A stretch of DNA of 64,000 nt from Actinomycetota bacterium (GTDB taxonomy: Bacteria; Actinomycetota; Acidimicrobiia; IMCC26256; JACPCJ01): the NCBI GenBank assembly GCA_016179865.1, contig JACPCJ010000095.1, positions 1 to 64,000 of the forward strand, in the 5' to 3' direction. Within the stretch, counting starts at the first letter, position 1, and every line of letters begins with the position of its first letter. The position numbers were made by a program, and so were the translations under genes. This document shows, piece by piece, positions 57,949 to 64,000 of the stretch. The notes under the pieces are model-generated. The model was not told the DNA's origin and searched no databases. It saw only the letters and a list, made by a program, of their open reading frames with translations.

Positions 57949-58560
57949 ATGATCCGCCTCGTGGGCCCGGTCTGGCTGTCGCCCGAGGATCACGCGGTTG
58001 TAGCCGCGGCGGGTGATCGGCTCGTGCCCGGATCGGCTGAAACCGGCGTGGCCGACTATGTCGACACCCTGCTCGGCGCCTTCGAGTTCGACCCGCCCCG
58101 GATCTGGGCCGGCGGCCCGTTTTCGGGGCGCCACGGTGGCGAGGCCGGGTTCGACTCATTTCTGGCCCTTGGGGCCGTCGAGGAGCTGGCCTGGCGGACG
58201 CGGATCGAGGGTTCGCGCGGGCTACCGGAGCGGGAGTTCAACGGGCCGGTCCGGGGGCTCCAGGAGGAGTACCGGGACGGGCTGGCGTCCCTGGGCACCG
58301 ACTTCGCCACCCTCAGCCCCGAGGAGCAGGACGCCCGACTCGGCGCCGTGCCTGAGTTCAAGGCCCTCCTCTACCGCCACGCCTGCGAGGGCATGTACGG
58401 AGACCCGGTCTACGGCGGGAACCGCGGCGGCGCCGGGTGGGCGGCCATCGGGTTCGCGGGCGACGTCCAGCCCCGCGGTTGGACGGCCGTCGAGATGCGG
58501 CCCCCGGCCGCATCCGAGGACGGGCGGCCCCCGGCCGCATCCGAGGACGGGCACGCGTGA
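57949..58560 (+). CDS. Gluconate 2-dehydrogenase subunit 3-like protein
   Basis: 203-residue small subunit of a GMC-type dehydrogenase. PVWLSPEDHAVVAAAGDRLVPGS is the family start and LLYRHACEGMYGDPVYGGNRGGAGWAAIGFAG its hallmark. It lacks a clear Tat signal, unlike many relatives, so the complex may be cytoplasmic. Its last part contains a 27-bp tandem duplication (RPPAASEDG twice). Its stop overlaps the GMC gene (GTGA). ATG 57949 follows a pathway operator with no clear ribosome site. Confidence 0.82.
   Translation: MIRLVGPVWLSPEDHAVVAAAGDRLVPGSAETGVADYVDTLLGAFEFDPPRIWAGGPFSGRHGGEAGFDSFLALGAVEELAWRTRIEGSRGLPEREFNGPVRGLQEEYRDGLASLGTDFATLSPEEQDARLGAVPEFKALLYRHACEGMYGDPVYGGNRGGAGWAAIGFAGDVQPRGWTAVEMRPPAASEDGRPPAASEDGHA
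58498..58551 (+). repeat. 27-bp tandem duplication
   Basis: Two exact 27-bp copies (58498-58524 and 58525-58551), coding RPPAASEDG twice at the C-terminus of the small subunit. In frame, so it adds nine residues without harm. Confidence 0.85.
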
Positions 58561-60242
58561 ACGACGCCCGAGCCGTCATCGTCGGAAGCGGGCCGGGGGG
58601 CGCCACCGCGGCCGACGTGCTGACGGCCGCCGGCTGGGACGTCGTCATCCTCGAGAAGGGGCGCAACCACCTCATCGACCTCGAGGCGCCTTATGAACCC
58701 AAGGGTGAGTTCTCCAACGACGAGCTGAAGTTCGGCTTCCGGCACTTCCTCGGCCCCGACCCGCTGGCCGAGCCCCGCACCTTCCGGCGGGGTGAGGCCG
58801 ACGGCGATCGGATCCACGTGGGTGACGTCAACAACTTGCCGAGCACGGTGGGCGGAGGCGGGCCCCACGCCGACGGGAAGCTCCCCCGGTTCCGGGAGGA
58901 CGACTTCCACGTGCGCTCGGCGTTCGGTCCGATCGAGGGGGCGGCGGTGGAGGACTGGCCGCTCACCTACGACGAGCTGGAGCCGTACTACGCCGAGGTC
59001 GAACGGCTCATCGGGGTGGCCGGAGCCGCCGAGGCCAACCCCTTCGCCGCTTGGCGATCAGGGCCGTACCCCATGCCGCCGGGGCCCGACATGTACGGCG
59101 CCACCCTCACGGCACCGGCGGCCGAGAAGCTGGGGCTCCACCCCTACCGGGCCCCGACCGGGGCCAATAGCGAGCCCTACGACGGGCGGCCGGCGTGCAA
59201 CAACTGCGGGTTCTGCGGGTTTTACGGCTGCCCCATCCACGCCAAGGGCGACCCCATCGCCTCGCTGCGCCGGGCCCTCCTGACCGGGCGATGCGAGATC
59301 CGGCCCGAGGCGTACGTCACCGAGGTGGTGCTCGACGGGTCGGGGCGGCGGGCGACCGGGGTCCGGTATCTGGACGCCGGTCGGCGGGTGCAGGAGGTGC
59401 GGGCCGAGCACGTCGTGCTCGCGTGCGGGGCGTTCGAAACCCCCCGCCTTCTGCTGCGGAACGGCCTCGCCAACTCGTCGGGGCTGGTGGGACGGTTCCT
59501 GACGGTCCACTTCCAGACCTTCGTGGTCGGGGGCTTTCCCTTCGACCTCCTCGGCGACCGGGGCCGCGCCGTCACCCACTTGCACGACGACTTCATCGTT
59601 CCCGGGCCTGACGACGTCGCCGCCGCCCGCGAGGCCGGGCTCCCGTGGATGAAGGGCGGCGTGGTGGAGCACGGGAGCGCGGCGGGGCCGATCCAGGAAG
59701 CCGTCGAGTATCCGCCCGGGGAGCTGCACACGGCTGCCATGCGCGAGTCGGCGCTCCGGCGGAAGCTGTGGGTCTTCACGATGCAGGGTGAGGACCTCCC
59801 CCAGGCCACCAACCGGATCGACCTCGACCCCGCGGTGGTCGATGCCTGGGGGTTCCCCGCCGGACGGCTGACGTACTCGCCCCACCGCCACGAGCTGGTG
59901 GCCTCGGCGCACTTCGCCCCCAAGCTGGAGGCGGTGCTGAGGGAAGCCGGGGCCGAATGGACCATCGCCACCACGTCGCCGCCCGCCCCTGACGCCGCCT
60001 TCGACACCCCGCTCGGGGTGGCCCCGGCGTCGCGCCACATCATGGGGACGTGCCGGATGGGGGCCGATCCGGCGACCTCGGTCGTCGACCCCGAAGGCCG
60101 GTTCTGGGACGTGGAGAACATGGTGTGCGCCGACTCATCCGTCTTCGTCACCGCCGCCGGCTACAACCCCACCCTCACGCTCACCGCCCTCGCCCACCGC
60201 ACGGCCTCGAAGCTCGCCGGGATCGGGCCTCCCGGCGGATGA
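58557..60242 (+). CDS. GMC-family oxidoreductase
   Basis: 561-residue FAD-dependent oxidoreductase. AVIVGSGPGGATAADVLTAAGWDVVILEKG is the FAD-binding start (residues 6-35). The middle has a Cys cluster NNCGFCGFYGCPIHAKG, typical of gluconate/steroid-type GMC enzymes. C-terminal HIMGTCRMGADPATSVVDPEGR and GYNPTLTLTALAHRTA carry the active-site His and Asn region. With the subunit 3-like protein it forms a dehydrogenase, perhaps for a sterol, alcohol or sugar acid. GTG start overlaps the small-subunit stop. Confidence 0.88.
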   Translation: MNDARAVIVGSGPGGATAADVLTAAGWDVVILEKGRNHLIDLEAPYEPKGEFSNDELKFGFRHFLGPDPLAEPRTFRRGEADGDRIHVGDVNNLPSTVGGGGPHADGKLPRFREDDFHVRSAFGPIEGAAVEDWPLTYDELEPYYAEVERLIGVAGAAEANPFAAWRSGPYPMPPGPDMYGATLTAPAAEKLGLHPYRAPTGANSEPYDGRPACNNCGFCGFYGCPIHAKGDPIASLRRALLTGRCEIRPEAYVTEVVLDGSGRRATGVRYLDAGRRVQEVRAEHVVLACGAFETPRLLLRNGLANSSGLVGRFLTVHFQTFVVGGFPFDLLGDRGRAVTHLHDDFIVPGPDDVAAAREAGLPWMKGGVVEHGSAAGPIQEAVEYPPGELHTAAMRESALRRKLWVFTMQGEDLPQATNRIDLDPAVVDAWGFPAGRLTYSPHRHELVASAHFAPKLEAVLREAGAEWTIATTSPPAPDAAFDTPLGVAPASRHIMGTCRMGADPATSVVDPEGRFWDVENMVCADSSVFVTAAGYNPTLTLTALAHRTASKLAGIGPPGG

Positions 60243-60250
60243 CCCGAATC

Positions 60251-60264
60251 CCCCCGTTCGGGGG
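60251..60264. terminator. Small GC hairpin after GMC gene
   Basis: CCCCCG-TT-CGGGGG starts 9 bases after the GMC stop; a weak terminator candidate. Confidence 0.35.
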
Positions 60265-60306
60265 CAGACGTGACGGATTTCACTCCTACACACTGGTTGT
60301 GGGAAA

Positions 60307-60321
60307 CTGACGATCCGTCAG
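60307..60321. promoter_or_regulatory. CTGAC-N5-GTCAG operator candidate (site 10)
   Basis: CTGAC-GATCC-GTCAG with flanking GAAA and AAAT, in the promoter region of the secreted protein at 60487. It lies 51 bases from site 11. Confidence 0.55.
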
Positions 60322-60327
60322 AAATTG

Positions 60328-60341
60328 TTCGTATCTACGAA
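60328..60341. promoter_or_regulatory. Palindrome TTCGTA-TC-TACGAA
   Basis: Exact 6-bp arms around TC between two CTGAC/GTCAG sites. A separate regulator may bind here; the sequence is unlike the other sites. Confidence 0.5.
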
Positions 60342-60357
60342 CGCGCGCAGCGTGAAA

Positions 60358-60374
60358 ATGACCGCGACGTCAGG
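60358..60374. promoter_or_regulatory. CTGAC/GTCAG-type operator candidate (site 11)
   Basis: ATGAC-CGCGAC-GTCAGG; the left arm has one mismatch to CTGAC. Close to the secreted-protein gene (start 60487). Confidence 0.45.
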
Positions 60375-60486
60375 TCCCGTGGTGCGTAAGAAGGAAGAGA
60401 ACACCAGCTAGGACGGTCGCCGGGCGGACATGGCTCCGGCGCCGCGGAGCCAACCAACCAGAAACCACACAGAAGGAGTAGCAACC

Positions 60487-61152
60487 ATGCTGCGGAAGCT
60501 TCTTGCCCTCGGCGCCGGCGTCGCCGTCGCCCTTGCGGGGGTCGCAATCAGCCCGGCGTCGGCAACGCACTCGCTCGACAACGTCGTCGCGAGCGTCAAC
60601 GGCGGCGTGTCCATCAACCTCGGTGCCTGCACCGACCAGCACGGTCACCCCGGTAACGCCGCGCAGTTCACCGACGTCGTCATCGACGGCACGTTCATCG
60701 CGGGGGACAACGGCCTCGCCGGGTTCCGCGGCGCGGTCGACGTCGCCACCGTGAACGTGTGTGTGGTCGACGACGTCGCAGTCGGCCCCCTGCCCATCAT
60801 TGCCCACGGAAACCTCGGCGCAGCGGGCTTCCAGTCGCCAAACCCCGGTGACAACCCGCTGAACCCGCTCGGGAGCGACGTCTGCCTCTACGGCACGCTG
60901 CTCGCCGGTGGCGAGTTCAACAACAACGGTGCGGTGACCTCTCGAGCCATCATCAACGCCACCTACACCGTCAACCAGCCCGTGAGTGGTGGCTGCCCGA
61001 CCGACCCGCTTCTGCGGGGTGGTCAGATCGCGGCCTCAGCGTCGTCGGTCGCCCTTGAGGCTGACGTCGCCGTGATCCCCGCCGGCCAGGTCACGGGCGG
61101 CGAGTTGGACGACCAGGTGTCCGCACAGGTTCACACCGTCCACACCTCGTAG
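60487..61152 (+). CDS. Secreted protein of unknown function
   Basis: 221-residue exported protein: signal peptide MLRKLLALGAGVAVALAGVA... to SASATHS (about residue 27), then a beta-rich mature part with four Cys (LGACTDQ, VNVCVVDD, SDVCLYG, SGGCPTD). AGAAGGAGTAGC is a strong ribosome site. The promoter region carries two CTGAC/GTCAG sites and one other palindrome, so regulation appears strong. No family is recognised. Confidence 0.72.
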   Translation: MLRKLLALGAGVAVALAGVAISPASATHSLDNVVASVNGGVSINLGACTDQHGHPGNAAQFTDVVIDGTFIAGDNGLAGFRGAVDVATVNVCVVDDVAVGPLPIIAHGNLGAAGFQSPNPGDNPLNPLGSDVCLYGTLLAGGEFNNNGAVTSRAIINATYTVNQPVSGGCPTDPLLRGGQIAASASSVALEADVAVIPAGQVTGGELDDQVSAQVHTVHTS

Positions 61153-61207
61153 CCACTTGCAGCGGTGGCCGCCTGTAATCACCGGCCGCCGTGATGAAAA
61201 ACGAGAC

Positions 61208-61247
61208 GGGCAGCGGCCAGGCGGAGTCATCCGCCTGGCCGCTGCCC
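61208..61247. terminator. Strong perfect hairpin terminator
   Basis: Arms 61208-61225 and 61230-61247 are exact 18-bp reverse complements with loop GTCA. It ends the secreted-protein transcript before the next gene; no T-run follows, as is usual in actinomycetes. Confidence 0.85.
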
Positions 61248-61324
61248 GATCCCAAACACACCGCTTCAGGCGACAGCAACCCCAGATCTCCAAACGGCAC
61301 ACGCACCTCTGTCGGGGAAACGCC

Positions 61325-64000
61325 GTGAACCCAACCCACCGCAGTGCAACGCAGGCCCCGTCCCGGAATGGGATCGGTGACAGCCGTTCTCGTCGACACT
61401 TGTCCCGATTCGCGCGGGCGGTACTCGCCGTGGCGGCGAGCGCCACCGTGCTGCCAGGCGTGACCCTGACACACGCCGCTCGGGCCACGACCAGCCAGAA
61501 CGAGGTCGCCGTCGTTGCCAAGATCACAGATGCCGCACTCGACAGCCAAGGGGCCCCCGCCCCCCTCATCGTCGACTCCCGCCGGAACCTGGGGTTCGCC
61601 ATCGGACGCGTCGGTGGCGATAACCCTGTTCTGACCGCGTACAACCTCCGGACTCTGACCCGTGACCCCAACAACACGGCCGCCACGACGCTCGACTCCA
61701 GCGACATCTTCCGCTTCGCCGTCGACGAGGAACGCGGGCGCCTGATCGGCCCCGAAAAGTCGCTCGCCCTCGATACGAACCCCTGCAGCAACGACAACCC
61801 CGCCAGCCAGAGCAAGGTCCGCGTCCACGACTACGACGACGCGGGCAAACTTGCTCTGGAGGCGACCCTGACCATCCCTTGCTCGGGCGCGTTCAAGTTC
61901 GTGCCCTTCTCTGCCTCCATCTTCCGCACGCCGAGCGGCCGCCAGAAACTCCTTGCCGCCGGGACCTACGCGCACGAAGGCAGCCACAACAGCCAGCCCC
62001 AGACGAAGAACAACCTCGGTCAACCCTTGATCGTCCGCCAGATGGATCTGGGACTCCTCGACAGTCCTGATTGGAGAGACGCCCTGGATTGGGAGATCGA
62101 CCTTCGCTACGGCGGGTGCGGACGTTGGGACGAGTCGTACCGGGTCCTCGTCGAGAAGCTGGGCTCCGACGTTCTCTCCTATTGCTGGGACACGGAACCG
62201 CTGCTTCGGAGCCTGGGCGCCCAAGGCTATGTCGTCCGGGTCCCGCTCCACGCGCGCTCGGCTGCTGACGACACACCCATCCCCCTGACCCTGAAGGGCA
62301 CCCCAGTTCTGCCAGATCCAACAAACCCCACCCCGTTCCTCAAGCCACCTCAAGTCCCACCGAACCCCAATCCGTTGGACTGGATCGGGGGTGGCGATCC
62401 GGTGGGGTTCCCCCTCAAGGTCATCCACTTCCTCTGTCCGCTCCCAGTGCCGATCCCGAATACGCCGCCCAACGCCGTCGCCAACCTCTGCAACAACTCG
62501 CCCAAAGGCGAGCCCACCCCCGATCTGTCTGACCTCGGCTTCGATAGCGACCAAGCGATCGACGAGACGACGAACTTCGCCGAAGACCTCGCTGACGAGG
62601 TTGACCCGAACGAGGTGGTTCCGCCGTTGTCGGATCCCAGCAACCCGACCGGTTCCAAGTTCGTCGCCAATGCTGTGGTCAAGCGCATCCCGACGTTTCC
62701 GGGAGACGCCTCGCCGTTCGTCGACCGGGGATCGTCGCGACTTCTGCTCCTCACCGCCGACGCGACAAACGGCAATGCCGTCTGGGTGTTTGACCCCCGG
62801 GAGGGAGCCGAGCGCTTCGTCGGGCTCTTTACCGGCGGCGACCCGGAGGCCAATCCGCTGAAGACCGCAGCGGGCTTCGACCCGGTAAGCGGTCGGGGGT
62901 ACGTGGTGACCTCGAAGGGGCTGCTCGTTGGATCTGTGCGCAAGACCCCGATCGGCGGCCGCGTCTTCCCTGTAGTCGGAGACTTCGAGGAGAATGGCAA
63001 GCTCTTCGAGCAGACGGTCCCGGCGCAAAGCGTTGGCGTGGCTCCGTCCCTGCATCGCCTCTTCGTGCCCGTGCTCGAGCAAGAGGTTCTGCCGCCGCTC
63101 CCCACGCCACAGCCGGCAGAAATGCCGCGCGTGGAACGCCTGGTGGCAATGTTCGGCAAGCTGTTGGGCGCACTCCGCGAGACGCCGCCCAACACCAACC
63201 AAGCGCTCGCTGCCATCCAGGAGTTCCTCGACAAGGACCCGCTGGGCAAGAACGTCAAGGAATGCACGAAGGATGGTGCAGTCGTGGCGGCGCTTCGCCT
63301 TACCACCTGCCTCAACAAGATCGTCGAAAGCCTGAGCAACGAGAGCGCCGTCCAGACCATCGACACGTGTCTCACCGCCATGAGAGGCCTGTTGCGCACG
63401 GACGGCACCTTGCCGACGAGCGACCAAATCAGCGCGGCGGTCGGGACGTGCACGGCCGCTCTGGGCGAGTACGTCGGCCAGCCGCCCCCACCGCCGGCCC
63501 GTCCCCAGGCTGAGCGCGCCTACTACCTGGTATTGGAGGATCGCTCGCCGGAGCCACCCATCCAGGCAAGCGACGATCCTGACAGCCGGACCCTGCAGAT
63601 CGCCGAGGAGGATGGCAAGACCGACGTCGACAAGACGGGAGCCTCGCTCGCCGCTGGCGCTCACGTCGTCGTCACAGGAGGACTTCCACGCGCCGTCAAC
63701 CAGCTCGACCCCCTCTGCGAAGCCCCCAACGAAACGTGGGAGACGCGAGTCCCGGTGAAGGAGCGGGACCTGCTCAACAGGCAGTGTCTCGCTGACCAAA
63801 TCGTGAGCCGAGGCAACCGCGAGTACTTCGTCGCGTACGCCGACGTCGACACTGGAACATCGACCGGAGCCAATGCCGAGGCGTCCGGCGTGTTCGTGCC
63901 GCTCACAGAGCGCCCGACCGACGAGGACGTGAGGAACCTCGGCTCTTGCGGCGCTGGCGCGGCGAGCCGCCTTGCCAATCCCGCAACCTCTCAAGATCCC
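61325..64000 (+). CDS. Large secreted protein, propeller-like, C-terminus outside window
   Basis: At least 892 residues; the frame is open to the window end. Residues 1-55 hold an Arg-rich start and hydrophobic core (RAVLAVAASATVLPGV) ending near ATTSQNE, a signal peptide. Segments such as IFRFAVDEERGRLIGPEKSLALDT, LLLLTADATNGNAVWVFDPREGAERF and GYVVTSKGLLVGSV look like YVTN/NHL propeller blades. Cys residues occur in pairs. Function unknown; an extracellular binding or surface protein is likely. GTG start follows GTCGGGGAAAC. Confidence 0.75.
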   Translation, partial: MNPTHRSATQAPSRNGIGDSRSRRHLSRFARAVLAVAASATVLPGVTLTHAARATTSQNEVAVVAKITDAALDSQGAPAPLIVDSRRNLGFAIGRVGGDNPVLTAYNLRTLTRDPNNTAATTLDSSDIFRFAVDEERGRLIGPEKSLALDTNPCSNDNPASQSKVRVHDYDDAGKLALEATLTIPCSGAFKFVPFSASIFRTPSGRQKLLAAGTYAHEGSHNSQPQTKNNLGQPLIVRQMDLGLLDSPDWRDALDWEIDLRYGGCGRWDESYRVLVEKLGSDVLSYCWDTEPLLRSLGAQGYVVRVPLHARSAADDTPIPLTLKGTPVLPDPTNPTPFLKPPQVPPNPNPLDWIGGGDPVGFPLKVIHFLCPLPVPIPNTPPNAVANLCNNSPKGEPTPDLSDLGFDSDQAIDETTNFAEDLADEVDPNEVVPPLSDPSNPTGSKFVANAVVKRIPTFPGDASPFVDRGSSRLLLLTADATNGNAVWVFDPREGAERFVGLFTGGDPEANPLKTAAGFDPVSGRGYVVTSKGLLVGSVRKTPIGGRVFPVVGDFEENGKLFEQTVPAQSVGVAPSLHRLFVPVLEQEVLPPLPTPQPAEMPRVERLVAMFGKLLGALRETPPNTNQALAAIQEFLDKDPLGKNVKECTKDGAVVAALRLTTCLNKIVESLSNESAVQTIDTCLTAMRGLLRTDGTLPTSDQISAAVGTCTAALGEYVGQPPPPPARPQAERAYYLVLEDRSPEPPIQASDDPDSRTLQIAEEDGKTDVDKTGASLAAGAHVVVTGGLPRAVNQLDPLCEAPNETWETRVPVKERDLLNRQCLADQIVSRGNREYFVAYADVDTGTSTGANAEASGVFVPLTERPTDEDVRNLGSCGAGAASRLANPATSQDP

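Noticed and set aside
61091-63994. 967-codon open frame on the minus strand
   Set aside because: Low-information Arg/Gly/Val composition and no domain; the plus-strand frame from 61325 has a signal peptide and propeller-like segments and stays open to the end.

Overview
The window is high-GC DNA, almost fully coding, with many GTG/TTG starts and stop-start overlaps (GTGA, ATGA, TTGA). This, together with a DUF222-HNH gene, several MazF/VapC modules, many CoA-dependent catabolic genes and envelope proteins with poly-Thr stalks, suggests an actinomycete, most probably an uncultivated member of Acidimicrobiia or a close relative. The lineage is inferred from gene style only. No rRNA, tRNA, CRISPR array, insertion sequence or phage gene was seen. 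Two genes run off the window: a molybdopterin oxidoreductase at base 1 and a secreted protein at base 64000.

Layout. 1-3.0 kb: a minus-strand molybdenum block (formate-dehydrogenase-like oxidoreductase, fdhD, mobA), then an SDR. 3.9-5.2 kb: two secreted proteins, one zincin-like with the first catalytic His replaced. 5.2-10.8 kb: an accessory patch with a DUF222-HNH nuclease, two MazF modules, one AbrB/PIN module, a NYN-type nuclease, a 2H phosphoesterase and a lower-GC alpha/beta hydrolase, with several operator-like palindromes. 11.0-15.3 kb: a compact biotin operon bioB-bioA-bioF-bioD. 15.3-17.0 kb: two membrane proteins and a nitroreductase.

17-60 kb is a catabolic region. It holds an NDP-forming acyl-CoA synthetase, two SCP-x/Ltp2-type thiolase-like proteins, a complete Cys thiolase, a thiolase-fold/DUF35 fusion plus a separate DUF35 protein, two amidohydrolases, a fused CaiB/BaiF CoA-transferase, a MaoC-type hydratase, two enoyl-CoA hydratases, an acyl-CoA dehydrogenase, several SDRs, a P450, an MFS transporter, a 2-hydroxyacid dehydrogenase, a class II aldolase, a Liv-type ABC transporter with its binding lipoprotein, a PQQ-type propeller protein and a GMC oxidoreductase with its small subunit. 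The gene set points to uptake and CoA-dependent breakdown of a bulky hydrophobic or cyclic compound (steroid, terpenoid or aromatic type). The substrate cannot be named from sequence.

The main finding is an inverted repeat, CTGAC-N(5-6)-GTCAG with flanks close to GAAAC and GTTTC, at eleven intergenic places between 17.0 and 60.4 kb, nearly always just upstream of a catabolic or transport unit, and none noticed in 1-17 kb. One copy lies between a TetR-family gene and the acyl-CoA dehydrogenase, so this TetR protein is the best candidate for a local regulon repressor. A second, separate pattern is a set of strong palindromes at gene ends, including a perfect 2x29-bp palindrome filling a convergent gap, two homologous copies about 20 kb apart, and a perfect 22-bp hairpin that forms the in-frame linker of the fused CoA-transferase. 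The LivH part of the ABC permease looks broken by a frameshift and an internal deletion.
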